Positions 31,715-40,862 are shown, counted from the stretch's first letter. The stretch: 43,612 bases of DNA from an uncultured Bacilli bacterium (GCA_949505625.1 CATBQD010000013.1:1-43612); one strand, 5' to 3'. Translations and numbers: made by a program. Notes: generated by a model from the sequence alone, not told the origin.

Positions 31715-32902
31715 TTATTCATCTGCTAGACTATCAAAATAACCTTGAATAAATACGACTGGTGTTCCTTTGTCTCCAGAACCTGAAGTCAAATCACAAA
31801 GAGAACCAATTAAATCTGTATATCTTCTTGGAGTTGTTCCTTGCGTAACCATTTTCCCTTTTAAATTTGCATCTTTTTCTTTGATGCTTTTACAAATAGA
31901 AGCTTTTAATTCTTCTCCTTCTAAATCAGCATATACATTATCAGAAACATACTTTAATTTAATCTCATTTGGAGTTCCCTCTAATCCTTTTGTATAAGCT
32001 GGAGAAACAACTGGGTCAGCTAATTCCCAAATCTTTCCAACAGGGTCTTTAAAAGCACCATCTCCATATACCATAACTTCAATTGTACATCCTGTTTTCT
32101 CTTTTAATAACGCTTGGATTTTTTCTACTAATTCTTGTCCACTTTTTGGAAACAATTTTAATCTTTCTTCTGTTGACTTATTAGAACCTAAAAGTCCATA
32201 ATTTGGATTAAATCCACTACCATTAATAGAAGTTTTCAAAACATCATCTAATCCAAATACATTAGCACCATTTTTTTCTAATAATCGTTTTGTTACTTTT
32301 CTTGTATGAATATCACAAGCAAGAACATCTTTTGTATAATCTAAAATTGCATCTGCATGATTAGAGAAAACAAATTCTACCTCTGCTCCTTCTTTTTCAA
32401 CCAATTCTCTATAAAAATCTACATAGTTAATTCCAGTAAAAGGATGTACAATAGAACCAAATTTTTCTAAATACGAACTTTCATCTAATACATCTATATA
32501 AGGATTGATTCCATAATCTTCTAATAATTCGTCATTAAATAAATGATTCCCTACTTCATCAGCTGGATAACTTAAAAGTATTGTTACTTTTTTACATCCA
32601 CGCGCAATTCCTTTTAAAATTAAAGAAAAACGATTTCTACTTAAAATTGGAAAAACAATTCCAACATGTCCACTCGGATATTTATTTTTAATATCTGTTG
32701 CTACATCATCTACATTTGCATAATTTCCATCACTAATTGCTACTACTGCTTCTGTAATACCTACAACATCACGATTCCGAAATTCAAAACCTTCATTTTT
32801 GCTGGCTTCCAATAAAGAATCTACTACAACAGAAGCTAAATCCATTCCTTCCTTAATAATTGGGGTGCGAATCCCTCTTACAACTGTTCCAACATTTCTC
32901 AT
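31715..32902 (-). CDS. CofE-like gamma-glutamyl ligase family protein
   Basis: About 395 aa from the ATG at 32900-32902 (GGAGG 5 nt upstream); an ATG at 32914 lies within the ribosome site. The N-terminal half has GTVVRGIRTPIIKEGMDLAS and RNRDVVGITEAVVAISDGNY, typical of the coenzyme F420-0:L-glutamate ligase (CofE) fold, which adds glutamate in amide linkage using GTP. Homologues of this long form occur in gut Firmicutes that lack F420, so the true substrate is open. It carries VMVYGDGAFKDPVGKIWELA, the likely metal/GTP region. A terminator separates it from the SDR gene that follows. Confidence 0.7.
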   Translation of the reverse strand: MRNVGTVVRGIRTPIIKEGMDLASVVVDSLLEASKNEGFEFRNRDVVGITEAVVAISDGNYANVDDVATDIKNKYPSGHVGIVFPILSRNRFSLILKGIARGCKKVTILLSYPADEVGNHLFNDELLEDYGINPYIDVLDESSYLEKFGSIVHPFTGINYVDFYRELVEKEGAEVEFVFSNHADAILDYTKDVLACDIHTRKVTKRLLEKNGANVFGLDDVLKTSINGSGFNPNYGLLGSNKSTEERLKLFPKSGQELVEKIQALLKEKTGCTIEVMVYGDGAFKDPVGKIWELADPVVSPAYTKGLEGTPNEIKLKYVSDNVYADLEGEELKASICKSIKEKDANLKGKMVTQGTTPRRYTDLIGSLCDLTSGSGDKGTPVVFIQGYFDSLADE

Positions 32903-32940
32903 ATAACCCTCCATATCTATGTTACATTTTTATTATAGCA

Positions 32941-32968
32941 AAAAAAGGATAGTAAATACTAGTCCTTT
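32941..32968 (-). terminator. Terminator of the SDR gene
   Basis: AAAGGA-TAGTA / TACTA-TCCTTT stem with a one-base bulge and a T run on the minus strand, directly after the SDR stop. Confidence 0.7.
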
Positions 32969-33853
32969 CTACTGGTTTGCTTCTCCTGACAACTCTTCAA
33001 TCGATTTATTATTTTGAGATAATAATGCCCCATTTGTCCAAGAAGAAGTTAGACCATAATCGATATAAATTAATTGTCCTGACATATAAGAACAAATATC
33101 ACTTCCAACCACTACCATTGGATATCCCATATCTTTTGGCTCTGCTGCATAACCATTCCAACTTTTTAAGAAGATATTAGAAATCATTTCTTCTCCTTCC
33201 TTTAAATCTCCATTTGGACTTGTAGAACGATTAAAGTCTTCTGTTAATCCAGTTGTTGTATCCCCTGGATTAATTGCATTTAATCGAATCTTTCTATCAA
33301 TAAATTCTTTGCTCATACATTTATAAGTAACATAAGATTCTAAGCATTGTTTCGAAAATACATAAGCACTACTAATTAGCTCTGGATGTTCTTCATACCA
33401 TTTCATAGCCTCTTCCCATGTTGGCAAATTAATTAATTCTACGCATTTATCATAAACTTGTTGCCATCCAAACCCTCCAACAGATGAAATATAAGTGACA
33501 CTACCTTTATCAGAAATTCTATCTAATAACTGTTCTGTCATATATTTTTGACTATAGAAGTTTACCTTTTGTACTAATAATTCTTTTCCAGGAAAATAAG
33601 CAATTCCATGACATAAAAATAGTGCATCTATTTTATCTGGTAATTCACGAATCACTCTATCAATTTCTTCTTTGTTGCTTAAATCCGCTTGAAACGCTTT
33701 TGTTACTGGCAAATCAATTTTGTTAATATCAATTGCATACACATTAGCACCTAATTCTAATAACAACTCTGTTGCTGCCTTGCTCATTCCTGAAGCCGAA
33801 CCTGTAATTACTACATTTTTTCCAACATAACCAAATAATTCTTTTAAATCCAT
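32969..33853 (-). CDS. Short-chain dehydrogenase/reductase, 3alpha-hydroxysteroid dehydrogenase-like subgroup
   Basis: 294 aa. Rossmann glycine motif VVITGSASGMSKA, followed by NVYAIDINK (Asp after the second strand, favouring NAD). The catalytic Ser is in TYISSVGG, Tyr/Lys in AYVFSKQ (YxxxK) and NPG in INPGDTTTGL. An insertion of about 40 residues between the Ser and Tyr (WEEAMKWYEEHPELISS) is typical of the 3alpha-hydroxysteroid dehydrogenase/carbonyl reductase subgroup. Steroid or bile-acid oxidoreduction is therefore possible but not shown. The NNAG motif is altered to FLCHG. Confidence 0.8.
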   Translation of the reverse strand: MDLKELFGYVGKNVVITGSASGMSKAATELLLELGANVYAIDINKIDLPVTKAFQADLSNKEEIDRVIRELPDKIDALFLCHGIAYFPGKELLVQKVNFYSQKYMTEQLLDRISDKGSVTYISSVGGFGWQQVYDKCVELINLPTWEEAMKWYEEHPELISSAYVFSKQCLESYVTYKCMSKEFIDRKIRLNAINPGDTTTGLTEDFNRSTSPNGDLKEGEEMISNIFLKSWNGYAAEPKDMGYPMVVVGSDICSYMSGQLIYIDYGLTSSWTNGALLSQNNKSIEELSGEANQ

Positions 33854-33932
33854 AATAACCTCCTTTATTATTTGTTACTTTTATTATATCACTTCTTCAT
33901 TCCACAATAAATTACATTAGACAAAAGTTTAC

Positions 33933-33958
33933 AAAAAAAGAAAACTATTTATGTTTTC
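33933..33958 (-). terminator. Terminator of the 123-aa protein gene
   Basis: GAAAAC/GTTTTC stem (33940-33945, 33953-33958) followed by a T7 run on the minus strand. Confidence 0.6.
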
Positions 33959-34316
33959 CTTCATTTGTTCTTCCTTGCATTTCTTCCATCTTAACACTTC
34001 TTCCAAGAAGCTCATTTTGTGCATTTACTAATCCCATAACGTCTTTTGCGGTATATCCCTCATATCCTCGTACTTTAGGATTTGTATAAATTGGTTTCCC
34101 GTCTTTTTCTACTAAATTAATTTCTTCTATTGCTTGATTAACTCCTACAAAAGGAATTAATTGTCTACTAAGATTAATAAAATCAAAAGGTACAACATCT
34201 ACTAAAACTCCAGTATAAGTTTTTTCTTTTCCAGACTCCCACACCTTACATGATACTTCTGACCCTATCCTTCTACTTAATATATCAAATTGTAATCTCA
34301 ATAAATCTTCACTCAT
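33945..34316 (-). CDS. Small hypothetical protein
   Basis: 123 aa, acidic to neutral, no signal peptide. An SH3-like beta segment is suggested by SEVSCKVWESGKEKTYTGVL and VDVVPFDFINLSRQLIPFVG. The C-terminus is helical and charged (NAQNELLGRSVKMEEMQGRT). Not recognised. It is a single gene with its own terminator. Confidence 0.6.
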   Translation of the reverse strand: MSEDLLRLQFDILSRRIGSEVSCKVWESGKEKTYTGVLVDVVPFDFINLSRQLIPFVGVNQAIEEINLVEKDGKPIYTNPKVRGYEGYTAKDVMGLVNAQNELLGRSVKMEEMQGRTNEGKHK

Positions 34317-34392
34317 ATTTTTAACCTCTTTTCTATTTTCAATATATCATATTTAAAATCAGAAAACAATAAAATGTGTCAACCTTGACATC

Positions 34393-34832
34393 TTATAATT
34401 CTTTTATCAAATAAATTTCATTTTTTAAAATATCTTCTTTTTCTTCTACCTTTGTAAAATTCCAACCATTTTTTATTAAATAAGAGAGCATATTTCGTTT
34501 ATCATTCCTAGTTTTTATTGTTATACAAATATATCCTTCTTCTTCTACCCAAACAGAAAAATAATCAAACATTTTCGTTAAGGCTCCAAGTCTTCTATAC
34601 CGATAATCAACTCCAGCTAGCCAAACATAAAAACTACCATTTTTTTCTTTTTCATATCCAATCATATATCCAATTGGTTCTTGATTAAAATAAGCAACAA
34701 TAACAAGATGTTTATTATTCTGGTATATTTACTTAAAAAAAATGATGCAGGAGCATTCGGGTCATCAAACTCCACAATATTTGGATGAACTTTTAAAATT
34801 GTTTCAATATCTGTTTCTTTTACTGTTATCAT
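34393..34832 (-). pseudogene. GNAT acetyltransferase broken by a frameshift
   Basis: The 5' part (ATG 34830-34832 with GAGGTG upstream; MITVKETDIETILKVHPNIV) reads in one frame to about 34720. The 3' part continues in another frame from about 34722 with QNNKHLVIVAYFNQEPIGYM and then IGYEKEKNGSFYVWLAGVDY to the stop at 34393. Joined, they give a normal about 145-aa GNAT with acetyl-CoA motif VDYRYRRLGALTKMF and C-terminal FTKVEEKE. One base appears to be missing or added near 34710-34725. This is either a genuine decay or a sequencing error. Confidence 0.75.
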
Positions 34833-34906
34833 AACACACCTCATTTTTACTGAATTATATAGATTCTTGCGCCTATTTGTCAAATCAATTTTCTAATAAT
34901 TCCATA

Positions 34907-35467
34907 TTACTTTTTAATTTTAGAGATTTGTGGAGAATAAGATAATACTTGACAGTTTCCAAGAACAAGTCCCGCTTCTACTAATGAACCAATAGGTATA
35001 TTTTTATTAAAGAAACAAGCAACAGCAATGCTTATTCCACCATGAGCTACAAGCAGTACATTTTTATCATTATACTTTTCCACAATATCATTTAAAAAGT
35101 CATAAACTCTTTTGAAAAAAACTTGAATATTTTCTGCTCTCTGATATTGTTCATTTTGATAATAATTCCAGTATCCATCAAAATCAAAGTCACTTTTTTG
35201 CATTCCTTCAAATTCTCCAAAATCTCTTTCAATCATTCTATTATCATAAATTATTGGAATATTTCTGTCTTGATTTATGACTTCAGCGGTTTGTCTCGCT
35301 CTAAGTAACGGAGAACAAATAATCAAATCTATTTTTGTACTAGATAAACTTTTTTTAGTTTCAAATGCTTGATTGATACCAGTATTATTTAAAGGTTCAT
35401 CACATCTCCCCATTACTCTTTTTTGAAGATTCCAATCTGTTTGTCCATGTCTTGTAATATATATCAT
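34907..35467 (-). CDS. Histidine phosphatase (phosphoglycerate mutase-like) family protein
   Basis: 186 aa. N-terminal RHG motif ITRHGQTDWN with the phospho-accepting His, then SPLLRARQTAEV, the Glu in MIERDFGEFEGM and the second His in LLVAHGGISI. The family includes phosphosugar and nucleotide phosphatases; the GEFEGM motif is typical of PhoE/CobC/GpmB-type phosphatases. It is too small and generic to name a substrate. Confidence 0.85.
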   Translation of the reverse strand: MIYITRHGQTDWNLQKRVMGRCDEPLNNTGINQAFETKKSLSSTKIDLIICSPLLRARQTAEVINQDRNIPIIYDNRMIERDFGEFEGMQKSDFDFDGYWNYYQNEQYQRAENIQVFFKRVYDFLNDIVEKYNDKNVLLVAHGGISIAVACFFNKNIPIGSLVEAGLVLGNCQVLSYSPQISKIKK

Positions 35468-35584
35468 AAAAAACCTCCATTTACCTAAATATTATAACAC
35501 ATTTCTATAAATCAGCATTAAAAATTCGACATAAGAACCTTCTTACATATTAAAATTATATATATCTTATTAATCATTTCTATT

Positions 35585-36208
35585 TTAAAATTCCTTCTTT
35601 TGATAAATATTTTTTGATAACTGATAAGAACCAAATAATAAGATAATAGATAAAATAATAAAAGCAAATACTCCGTATTGTTCTAATAGAGAAATCATAT
35701 CTTTAGAAATTTTTACTGACTTAAAAAGGAATGCGAATATAGAGGAACTTAAAAATATAATGATAAACATTGCAATTCTCCCTTTTTCATTTCCAAATTT
35801 GAAAATAATAGGGTATGTAATAGAAATTAATAGAATAATAGCTACAATACTTCCTATTGTTGCACTTATTATCTCTTTGATATCAAATTCATTTTTTACA
35901 ACGCCCAATAAAATAGATAAAATCGTCACTATCACTGTTGATACAACTAGCAAAATCAAAGTTGTTGCATATTTCGCCTTTACTACATTATTTCTTCCAT
36001 TTGGTAATGTAATCGCATAACTATCCCATTTATTATATTCATCATAACTAAACGTTGACATAAATAAAACAAAACTAATAAATACTGGTAGAAAAGCCAA
36101 ATTGATATTTCCAAAAATGGCTAACCCAATAAATACAATCAATATGATTCCAGTTGCTTTTAAGTTCCCTTTTATCAAAAACAAGTCTTTTTTTATAAGT
36201 CCTAACAT
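35585..36208 (-). CDS. ABC-2 type membrane permease of the YtrA-type operon
   Basis: 207 aa with about six hydrophobic segments and the start MLGLIKKDLFLIKGNLKATG, common in ABC-2 permeases of bacitracin/YtrC-like transporters. FSYDEYNKWDSYAITLPNGR is the conserved cytoplasmic loop of this family. It starts at the stop of the ATPase gene (1-bp overlap) and forms the transporter with it. Confidence 0.85.
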   Translation of the reverse strand: MLGLIKKDLFLIKGNLKATGIILIVFIGLAIFGNINLAFLPVFISFVLFMSTFSYDEYNKWDSYAITLPNGRNNVVKAKYATTLILLVVSTVIVTILSILLGVVKNEFDIKEIISATIGSIVAIILLISITYPIIFKFGNEKGRIAMFIIIFLSSSIFAFLFKSVKISKDMISLLEQYGVFAFIILSIILLFGSYQLSKNIYQKKEF

Positions 36209-37062
36209 TATTTTTCCCCCTTTATCATTAAAACCATAAGTTCCTCTAATGTGATTTTATCAATCACAAAACTAGAATATTTTTTCATAAGTTTATTTTT
36301 GTTATGAATCAAAATTTCATAGCCATACTTATTTTTCTTATATCTTATGATATCATCTTGTTCTATCTTAGAAAATTCTTCTATGGAACATTTTAAAATT
36401 CCATACTCTTCAAGTAACTCATCTCTATCTTTATCTAATACAATTTTTCCTTCATCAATAAAAACAATTTTATCTGCAATGTGTTCTAAATCACTCGTAA
36501 TATGAGTCGATAATAAAACGGTATGTTCTTCATCCTTAATAAATCCTAAAAAAATCTCTAATACTTCATTTCTTACAACTGGGTCAAGTCCACTTGTTGG
36601 TTCATCTAAGATTAATAATTTTGGATGATGGGAAAGAGCCGTAGCAATTTCTAATTTTTTCCGCATTCCTTTCGATAATGTTTTAATGGTTTTATCATAA
36701 GGTAAATCAAAATCTTTTATATACTTCTGAAATAACGTTTCATCCCACTTAGAATAAATTGATTTCATAACTGAATTGATATCTTTTGCAGTTAGCAATT
36801 CAGGAAAAAAAGAGTTATCTAATACAACACCAATTTCATTCCTTTTAGAATCATCTTCTTTGGCTTCTTCACCAAATATCTTAACACTCCCCTGGTCCTT
36901 TTTTATAATATTTAAAATTGATTTCATGAAAGTGGTTTTACCAGCTCCATTTTCACCAATTAAACCAATAATATAACCACTTGGAATTTCTAAATTAATT
37001 TCGCCAAGTTTAAATTTGTCATATTTTTTTACTAAATTTTTGACTTCTATTGCATTTTTCAT
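36208..37062 (-). CDS. ABC transporter ATPase of the YtrA-type operon
   Basis: 284 aa. Walker A GENGAGKTT, signature LSKGMRKKLEIATAL, Walker B LLILDEPTSGLD, H-loop LLSTHI. The C-terminal about 70 residues are a family-specific extension. It overlaps the GntR gene by 4 bp and the permease by 1 bp, so the three genes form an operon. Relatives respond to cell-wall antibiotics or act in stress and competence (YtrBCDEF); the substrate here is unknown. Confidence 0.9.
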   Translation of the reverse strand: MKNAIEVKNLVKKYDKFKLGEINLEIPSGYIIGLIGENGAGKTTFMKSILNIIKKDQGSVKIFGEEAKEDDSKRNEIGVVLDNSFFPELLTAKDINSVMKSIYSKWDETLFQKYIKDFDLPYDKTIKTLSKGMRKKLEIATALSHHPKLLILDEPTSGLDPVVRNEVLEIFLGFIKDEEHTVLLSTHITSDLEHIADKIVFIDEGKIVLDKDRDELLEEYGILKCSIEEFSKIEQDDIIRYKKNKYGYEILIHNKNKLMKKYSSFVIDKITLEELMVLMIKGEK

Positions 37063-37436
37063 AATTCACTCTCCATTAAAAATTTCAATAATTCTATTAG
37101 TTCTTTTTTATCAATTCCAAATTGACTAGAAATATCTATCGCCTTTGATAAATATTCTTCTATTTTTATTTTAGCTTGTTCACGCGCGAATTCAACATTT
37201 TTAGGTGCTACAAACGTTCCTTTTCCTTGAACTGAAACAAGGTATCCTTCCTTTTCTAATTCATCATATGCTTTTTTGATTGTCATCACACTAATCTTGA
37301 TATCTAAAGCCAAACTTCGAATTGATGGAAGTGCGCTCCCCTCTTCTAACTCTCCACTCATGATTTGATTTACAATTGCATTTTTGATTTGCTCATAAAT
37401 GGGGACAGGACTACTATTACAAATAACAATTTTCAT
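37059..37436 (-). CDS. GntR-family repressor, YtrA subfamily
   Basis: 125 aa. The winged HTH has PVPIYEQIKNAIVNQIMSGE, LPSIRSLALDIKIS and DELEKEGYLVSVQGKGTFVA. A short C-terminal helical dimerisation tail is present instead of an effector domain, the hallmark of YtrA-type regulators, which control the ABC operon they head. A palindromic operator overlaps its own -10 box. Confidence 0.9.
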   Translation of the reverse strand: MKIVICNSSPVPIYEQIKNAIVNQIMSGELEEGSALPSIRSLALDIKISVMTIKKAYDELEKEGYLVSVQGKGTFVAPKNVEFAREQAKIKIEEYLSKAIDISSQFGIDKKELIELLKFLMESEL

Positions 37437-37451
37437 ACATCCTCCTTAACT

Positions 37452-37489
37452 GTTATACATAGTATATAACGCTATATTACAGTTGTCAA
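37452..37489 (-). promoter_or_regulatory. Promoter and operator of the YtrA-type operon
   Basis: TTGACA (37484-37489), 17-bp spacer, TATACT (37461-37466). The inverted repeat GTTATA-N7-TATAAC (37452-37470) covers the -10 box, a natural binding site for the GntR protein. Confidence 0.8.
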
Positions 37490-37490
37490 T

Positions 37491-37517
37491 AAAAAAAATT
37501 ATCATTTTGATAATTTT
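37491..37517 (-). terminator. Terminator of the CYTH gene
   Basis: AAAATTATC/GATAATTTT stem (37495-37503, 37509-37517) followed by a T run on the minus strand; overlaps the stop codon. Confidence 0.7.
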
Positions 37518-38316
37518 AGTTATAATCTTCAAATTTTAGTGTTCTTTTATCAAACATCGATTTTCCATATTTTTCATAAACCTGATCAGCTGTACAAGAT
37601 ACTGTTTCCTCATACGAATATCCTAATTTATTTAAAACTGGTTCTAATTCTTCTTTTGAGTTTCCTTCTATTTCAAAATAAGTCGGAATTCCAGGCCAAG
37701 AGTCTATATCAATTTCAAAACCTTCATACTCATATGTAATTCGTTCTTTTTCTTGATAACTTTTATGAGCATATCCTAATGCTTCTAATAAATCATTTGC
37801 TTCTCTAACTCCTGGTACTTCTATTTCTGTTTCTAGCATTTGTTGAAAATTCGTATCATCATTTGCAAGAATATGTTTAACCGCTATAGTTGCTTTTTTA
37901 TTTGCCTGTCTTACACGAATCCATTTATTTGGATTATTTCCAAAACTCTTCATAAATTCAACTAGCTCTTTTCGTTTTAAGATTTCTAATAATTGTGGCT
38001 CTGTTAATAACTCTGACATTTTTCTATGTTGTGTTAGTTCTTCTAATCTCCTACTTTCTTCTTCTGTTAGTAAATTATCCAATTCAAAAAATAAAAGTTT
38101 TAATTTAGAAATTGAAGTTTCATATTTAATATCACTTTCTGGATAACTTAGTTGCATCAACAAATCCATATATCTTCCATAGATAGTAGGCAAATCATAA
38201 GTATATAAATACTGTTTTGATTCTTCTTTTTTTTCTGCTCCTAAGTCTTCCAACCTTTTGATAAAGCTATCTTTATCAATATCTAATATTTTGATTTCTA
38301 ATTCCATTCTTCCCAT
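37516..38316 (-). CDS. CYTH-domain protein (adenylate cyclase class IV / triphosphatase-like) with insertion
   Basis: 266 aa. The N-terminal ELEIK is the ExExK signature of CYTH enzymes, which bind triphosphates in a beta tunnel. Later strands carry the alternating charged residues of the family (KWIRVRQANKKATIAVKHIL, ETEIEVPGV, FEIDIDSWPGIPTYFEIEGN). About 70 helical residues (55-125) are inserted between the first strands. This matches the CyaB-like Firmicute subgroup of unknown substrate. AGGAG lies upstream of the ATG. Confidence 0.8.
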   Translation of the reverse strand: MGRMELEIKILDIDKDSFIKRLEDLGAEKKEESKQYLYTYDLPTIYGRYMDLLMQLSYPESDIKYETSISKLKLLFFELDNLLTEEESRRLEELTQHRKMSELLTEPQLLEILKRKELVEFMKSFGNNPNKWIRVRQANKKATIAVKHILANDDTNFQQMLETEIEVPGVREANDLLEALGYAHKSYQEKERITYEYEGFEIDIDSWPGIPTYFEIEGNSKEELEPVLNKLGYSYEETVSCTADQVYEKYGKSMFDKRTLKFEDYN

Positions 38317-38331
38317 ATGTTTACTCCTCTC

Positions 38332-39633
38332 TTATTCTATTTTATCATATAATAACTCTAAATTGTTATTGATTAATATTTGATAATTTATTGTTTTTTT
38401 TATTTGTTCTTTTTCATCAAAGATTTCTATCTTTATATTTGTTCTCCCAGATTTTTTGGGAATAAAATGAAGTTCAAAATAAATTTTATCATCATTATAT
38501 TGTACATTTGGAATTTTTATTTCTAATAAACCTTGATCCACTATTACCTGATAAGAACTTCCTTTTTCTTCTACTACAACCATTTCATACTTATTTTCTT
38601 TAATAAATTCTAAACCTGCGAGTTTTAAATCATCTATGGTAATTGAATATTCATTATGATCATTTAATAACTCCTTTACCAAGTACTTTTTGTCATTAAT
38701 CAGTGCGTATACAGAATCACTTTTGATACAACTAAAGTTATAAATATATAATTGATCCTCATAAAACGGTTCCAAAGCATCAGCACAAGTGTTAGATTCA
38801 TCTATAATTTTAATATTATAAGAATTTTGATTTCCTATCTTCTTTAAATTCTCTTGATATAAAAATTCACGATATTGAAATATCAGATATAATAATGCAA
38901 TAATCAGTAGGAAAAGACTTCCTATTTTCACAAGCGATTTTTTGTCTATTTTATTTTTTTCTAAGAAAAAGATATTGTGAATCATATTTTGAAGTGCTGG
39001 TATTTTTAATACTTGATACATGATAAAAGCTCCTAATACATTTAATATGACATCATCGATATCACAGCTTCCTGATAAAGTTAGAAATTGTAATCCTTCT
39101 ATCATGACTGCAAATAAAACGGTTGTAAGTAAAAATACTTTCCAATTTTTTTGTCTAGGAAAAAGCAAAGGTAAAAAGAAGCCTAGTGGCATTAAACAGA
39201 TAAAGTTTCCAATTAAATTAAAAAATATTGTTCTAGTAGAAAGTAAACTATCAAAACTACTCATATATCCCCATATTGTTTTAAATGGGATAATATTAAA
39301 GGAATGTTCCAAATAACGATTCCATAATTCTGTAGACCATTTTGGAATAAAACCTCCATTTCTTCCCCATGCTGGGTCAAATAAAGTGAGTGTTAAAAAT
39401 AGGATTAAATATAAAACCAGAAAAATCCATAAATTTATTTTGAGAGGCTTTACGCTATTTGTATATTTTGATAATAATATTCCTCCAAAGTAAAGAAATA
39501 AAGAAATTATTCCAAGCAACCCTAAGCTTCCTATTTCAGATAACCTAAAATTTGGTAAAAAGTTTACAATAATATATATAATTCCAAGAGAAAACCCAAT
39601 ACTATAAAATATAATAGAAGCAATTTTTTTCAT
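38332..39633 (-). CDS. VanZ-like membrane protein with extracytoplasmic C-terminal domain
   Basis: 433 aa. The N-terminal about 260 residues contain several membrane helices with VanZ-family motifs: FNLIGNFICLMPLGFFLPLL, EGLQFLTLSGSCDIDDVILN and NVLGAFIMYQVL. One more helix is at about 235-250. The C-terminal about 180 residues are soluble and beta-rich, ending in an Ig-like segment (FIPKKSGRTNIKIEIFDEKE). VanZ itself gives low-level teicoplanin resistance; most family members have no known role. The gene lies 15 bp upstream of the CYTH gene. Confidence 0.8.
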   Translation of the reverse strand: MKKIASIIFYSIGFSLGIIYIIVNFLPNFRLSEIGSLGLLGIISLFLYFGGILLSKYTNSVKPLKINLWIFLVLYLILFLTLTLFDPAWGRNGGFIPKWSTELWNRYLEHSFNIIPFKTIWGYMSSFDSLLSTRTIFFNLIGNFICLMPLGFFLPLLFPRQKNWKVFLLTTVLFAVMIEGLQFLTLSGSCDIDDVILNVLGAFIMYQVLKIPALQNMIHNIFFLEKNKIDKKSLVKIGSLFLLIIALLYLIFQYREFLYQENLKKIGNQNSYNIKIIDESNTCADALEPFYEDQLYIYNFSCIKSDSVYALINDKKYLVKELLNDHNEYSITIDDLKLAGLEFIKENKYEMVVVEEKGSSYQVIVDQGLLEIKIPNVQYNDDKIYFELHFIPKKSGRTNIKIEIFDEKEQIKKTINYQILINNNLELLYDKIE

Positions 39634-39685
39634 ATATAGTTCCTACTTTCTAAAACTATTATACAATATAATGTTTTTTATTCCA

Positions 39686-39712
39686 AGAAAAAACTCAAAT
39701 TCATATTTGAGC
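39686..39712 (-). terminator. Terminator of the glycosyltransferase gene
   Basis: CTCAAAT/ATTTGAG stem (39694-39700, 39705-39711), 4-nt loop, T run on the minus strand; overlaps the last codons. Confidence 0.7.
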
Positions 39713-40768
39713 TTCTATTAAATTCTTATTATTGAGTAGTCTATCATCGTTTGGACAAAGTTCAATTGCCTGCTTAATATAATTTAATGCTTTTTTATAA
39801 TCTCCTTGATAATAATAACTTAATGATAATAAATCATAAACTGTATGGTTCCAACTAAATGGTTCGTTGATATAACTTTTTTGATGTGTTTTAATTTCTA
39901 ATGCTTTCTGACAATATTTTTCTACTAGTTTCCAATTTTCAAACTGATTTTCCAAAATTGCTCTTTCTATATAGGCATCTCTCAAATATGGCGCTTCTTC
40001 CATTGCTTTATCTAACCACATTCTAGCTTCTTCATAACGTTTTAGTGCTATATAAGAACGAGCGATAAAACGCATTGAGGCGGCTCGTTCATCTTTCCAA
40101 GTCGCACTTTTTAAATTCAAATGTTTTATTAAGGTATCAATTGCTTCATTCCATTTTCCATAATACATATATTCTCTTCCTAAATAATGCATATTTCTAT
40201 CATCTTCAGGTGCCTCTTTTACAGATAGTTCTAATAATGGCAAATAATTGCTTCTCGATTTCTTTGCATCTGGATAATGATTTAAAGTAATATTTGGAAT
40301 TGTAATTGTTTGTTCTTCTTTTTCGTAAGTTAATACTTCATGAACAGGATGTGTCCACTGATATCCTTCTCTTTTATGCATTTTTTCAATGTAAAAATTA
40401 ACCGCTGGATTTCCATTCTCATCAAAACTCCAATTATAGTTATACCTTGCTCTAGTTGTATTAGGCTCCCAAGCTATTTCTAATTTTTCTCTCCATCCTT
40501 CTTCAAATACTTCATCCAAATCTGTACAAACACAAATATCTGTATCAGTTGATACTAATTTTAAAGACTCATTTCGTGCCACATCAAATCTCCAAGGCTC
40601 TATTTTTTTTACAGTCACATTTACTCCAAGCTTTTTTAGTTCTGCTACAGTATTGTCCGTTGAACCAGTATCTAATACAAAAATTTCATCAGCTTCTTTC
40701 ATTGACTTTACCCAACGACTAACGAATTTTTCCTCATTTTTCGCTATTGCATATACACAAACTTTCAT
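39701..40768 (-). CDS. GT2-family glycosyltransferase with C-terminal TPR repeats
   Basis: 355 aa. N-terminal GT-A domain: VYAIAKNEEKFVSRWV, FVLDTGSTDNT and the metal-binding CTDLDEVF (DxD-like). The C-terminal half (about 190-350) has TPR-type helices with lengths near 34 residues (YYGKWNEAIDTLIKHL, LKRYEEARMWLDKAMEEAPY, YQGDYKKALNYIKQAIELCP). The arrangement resembles SunS-like and other protein or peptide glycosyltransferases in which the TPRs bind the acceptor. The acceptor is not known. Confidence 0.85.
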   Translation of the reverse strand: MKVCVYAIAKNEEKFVSRWVKSMKEADEIFVLDTGSTDNTVAELKKLGVNVTVKKIEPWRFDVARNESLKLVSTDTDICVCTDLDEVFEEGWREKLEIAWEPNTTRARYNYNWSFDENGNPAVNFYIEKMHKREGYQWTHPVHEVLTYEKEEQTITIPNITLNHYPDAKKSRSNYLPLLELSVKEAPEDDRNMHYLGREYMYYGKWNEAIDTLIKHLNLKSATWKDERAASMRFIARSYIALKRYEEARMWLDKAMEEAPYLRDAYIERAILENQFENWKLVEKYCQKALEIKTHQKSYINEPFSWNHTVYDLLSLSYYYQGDYKKALNYIKQAIELCPNDDRLLNNKNLIEAQI

Positions 40769-40821
40769 ACTTTCTCCCTTCTAGTATAGTATATTAAGAT
40801 GACTTATTTTCAGTTCCTATA

Positions 40822-40850
40822 TTGAAATTTAAAAATGAGTTTGTTATAAT
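40822..40850 (+). promoter_or_regulatory. Promoter of tRNA-Thr
   Basis: TTGAAA (40822-40827), 17-bp spacer and a perfect TATAAT (40845-40850). Confidence 0.8.
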
Positions 40851-40862
40851 ATTAGAGGATGT

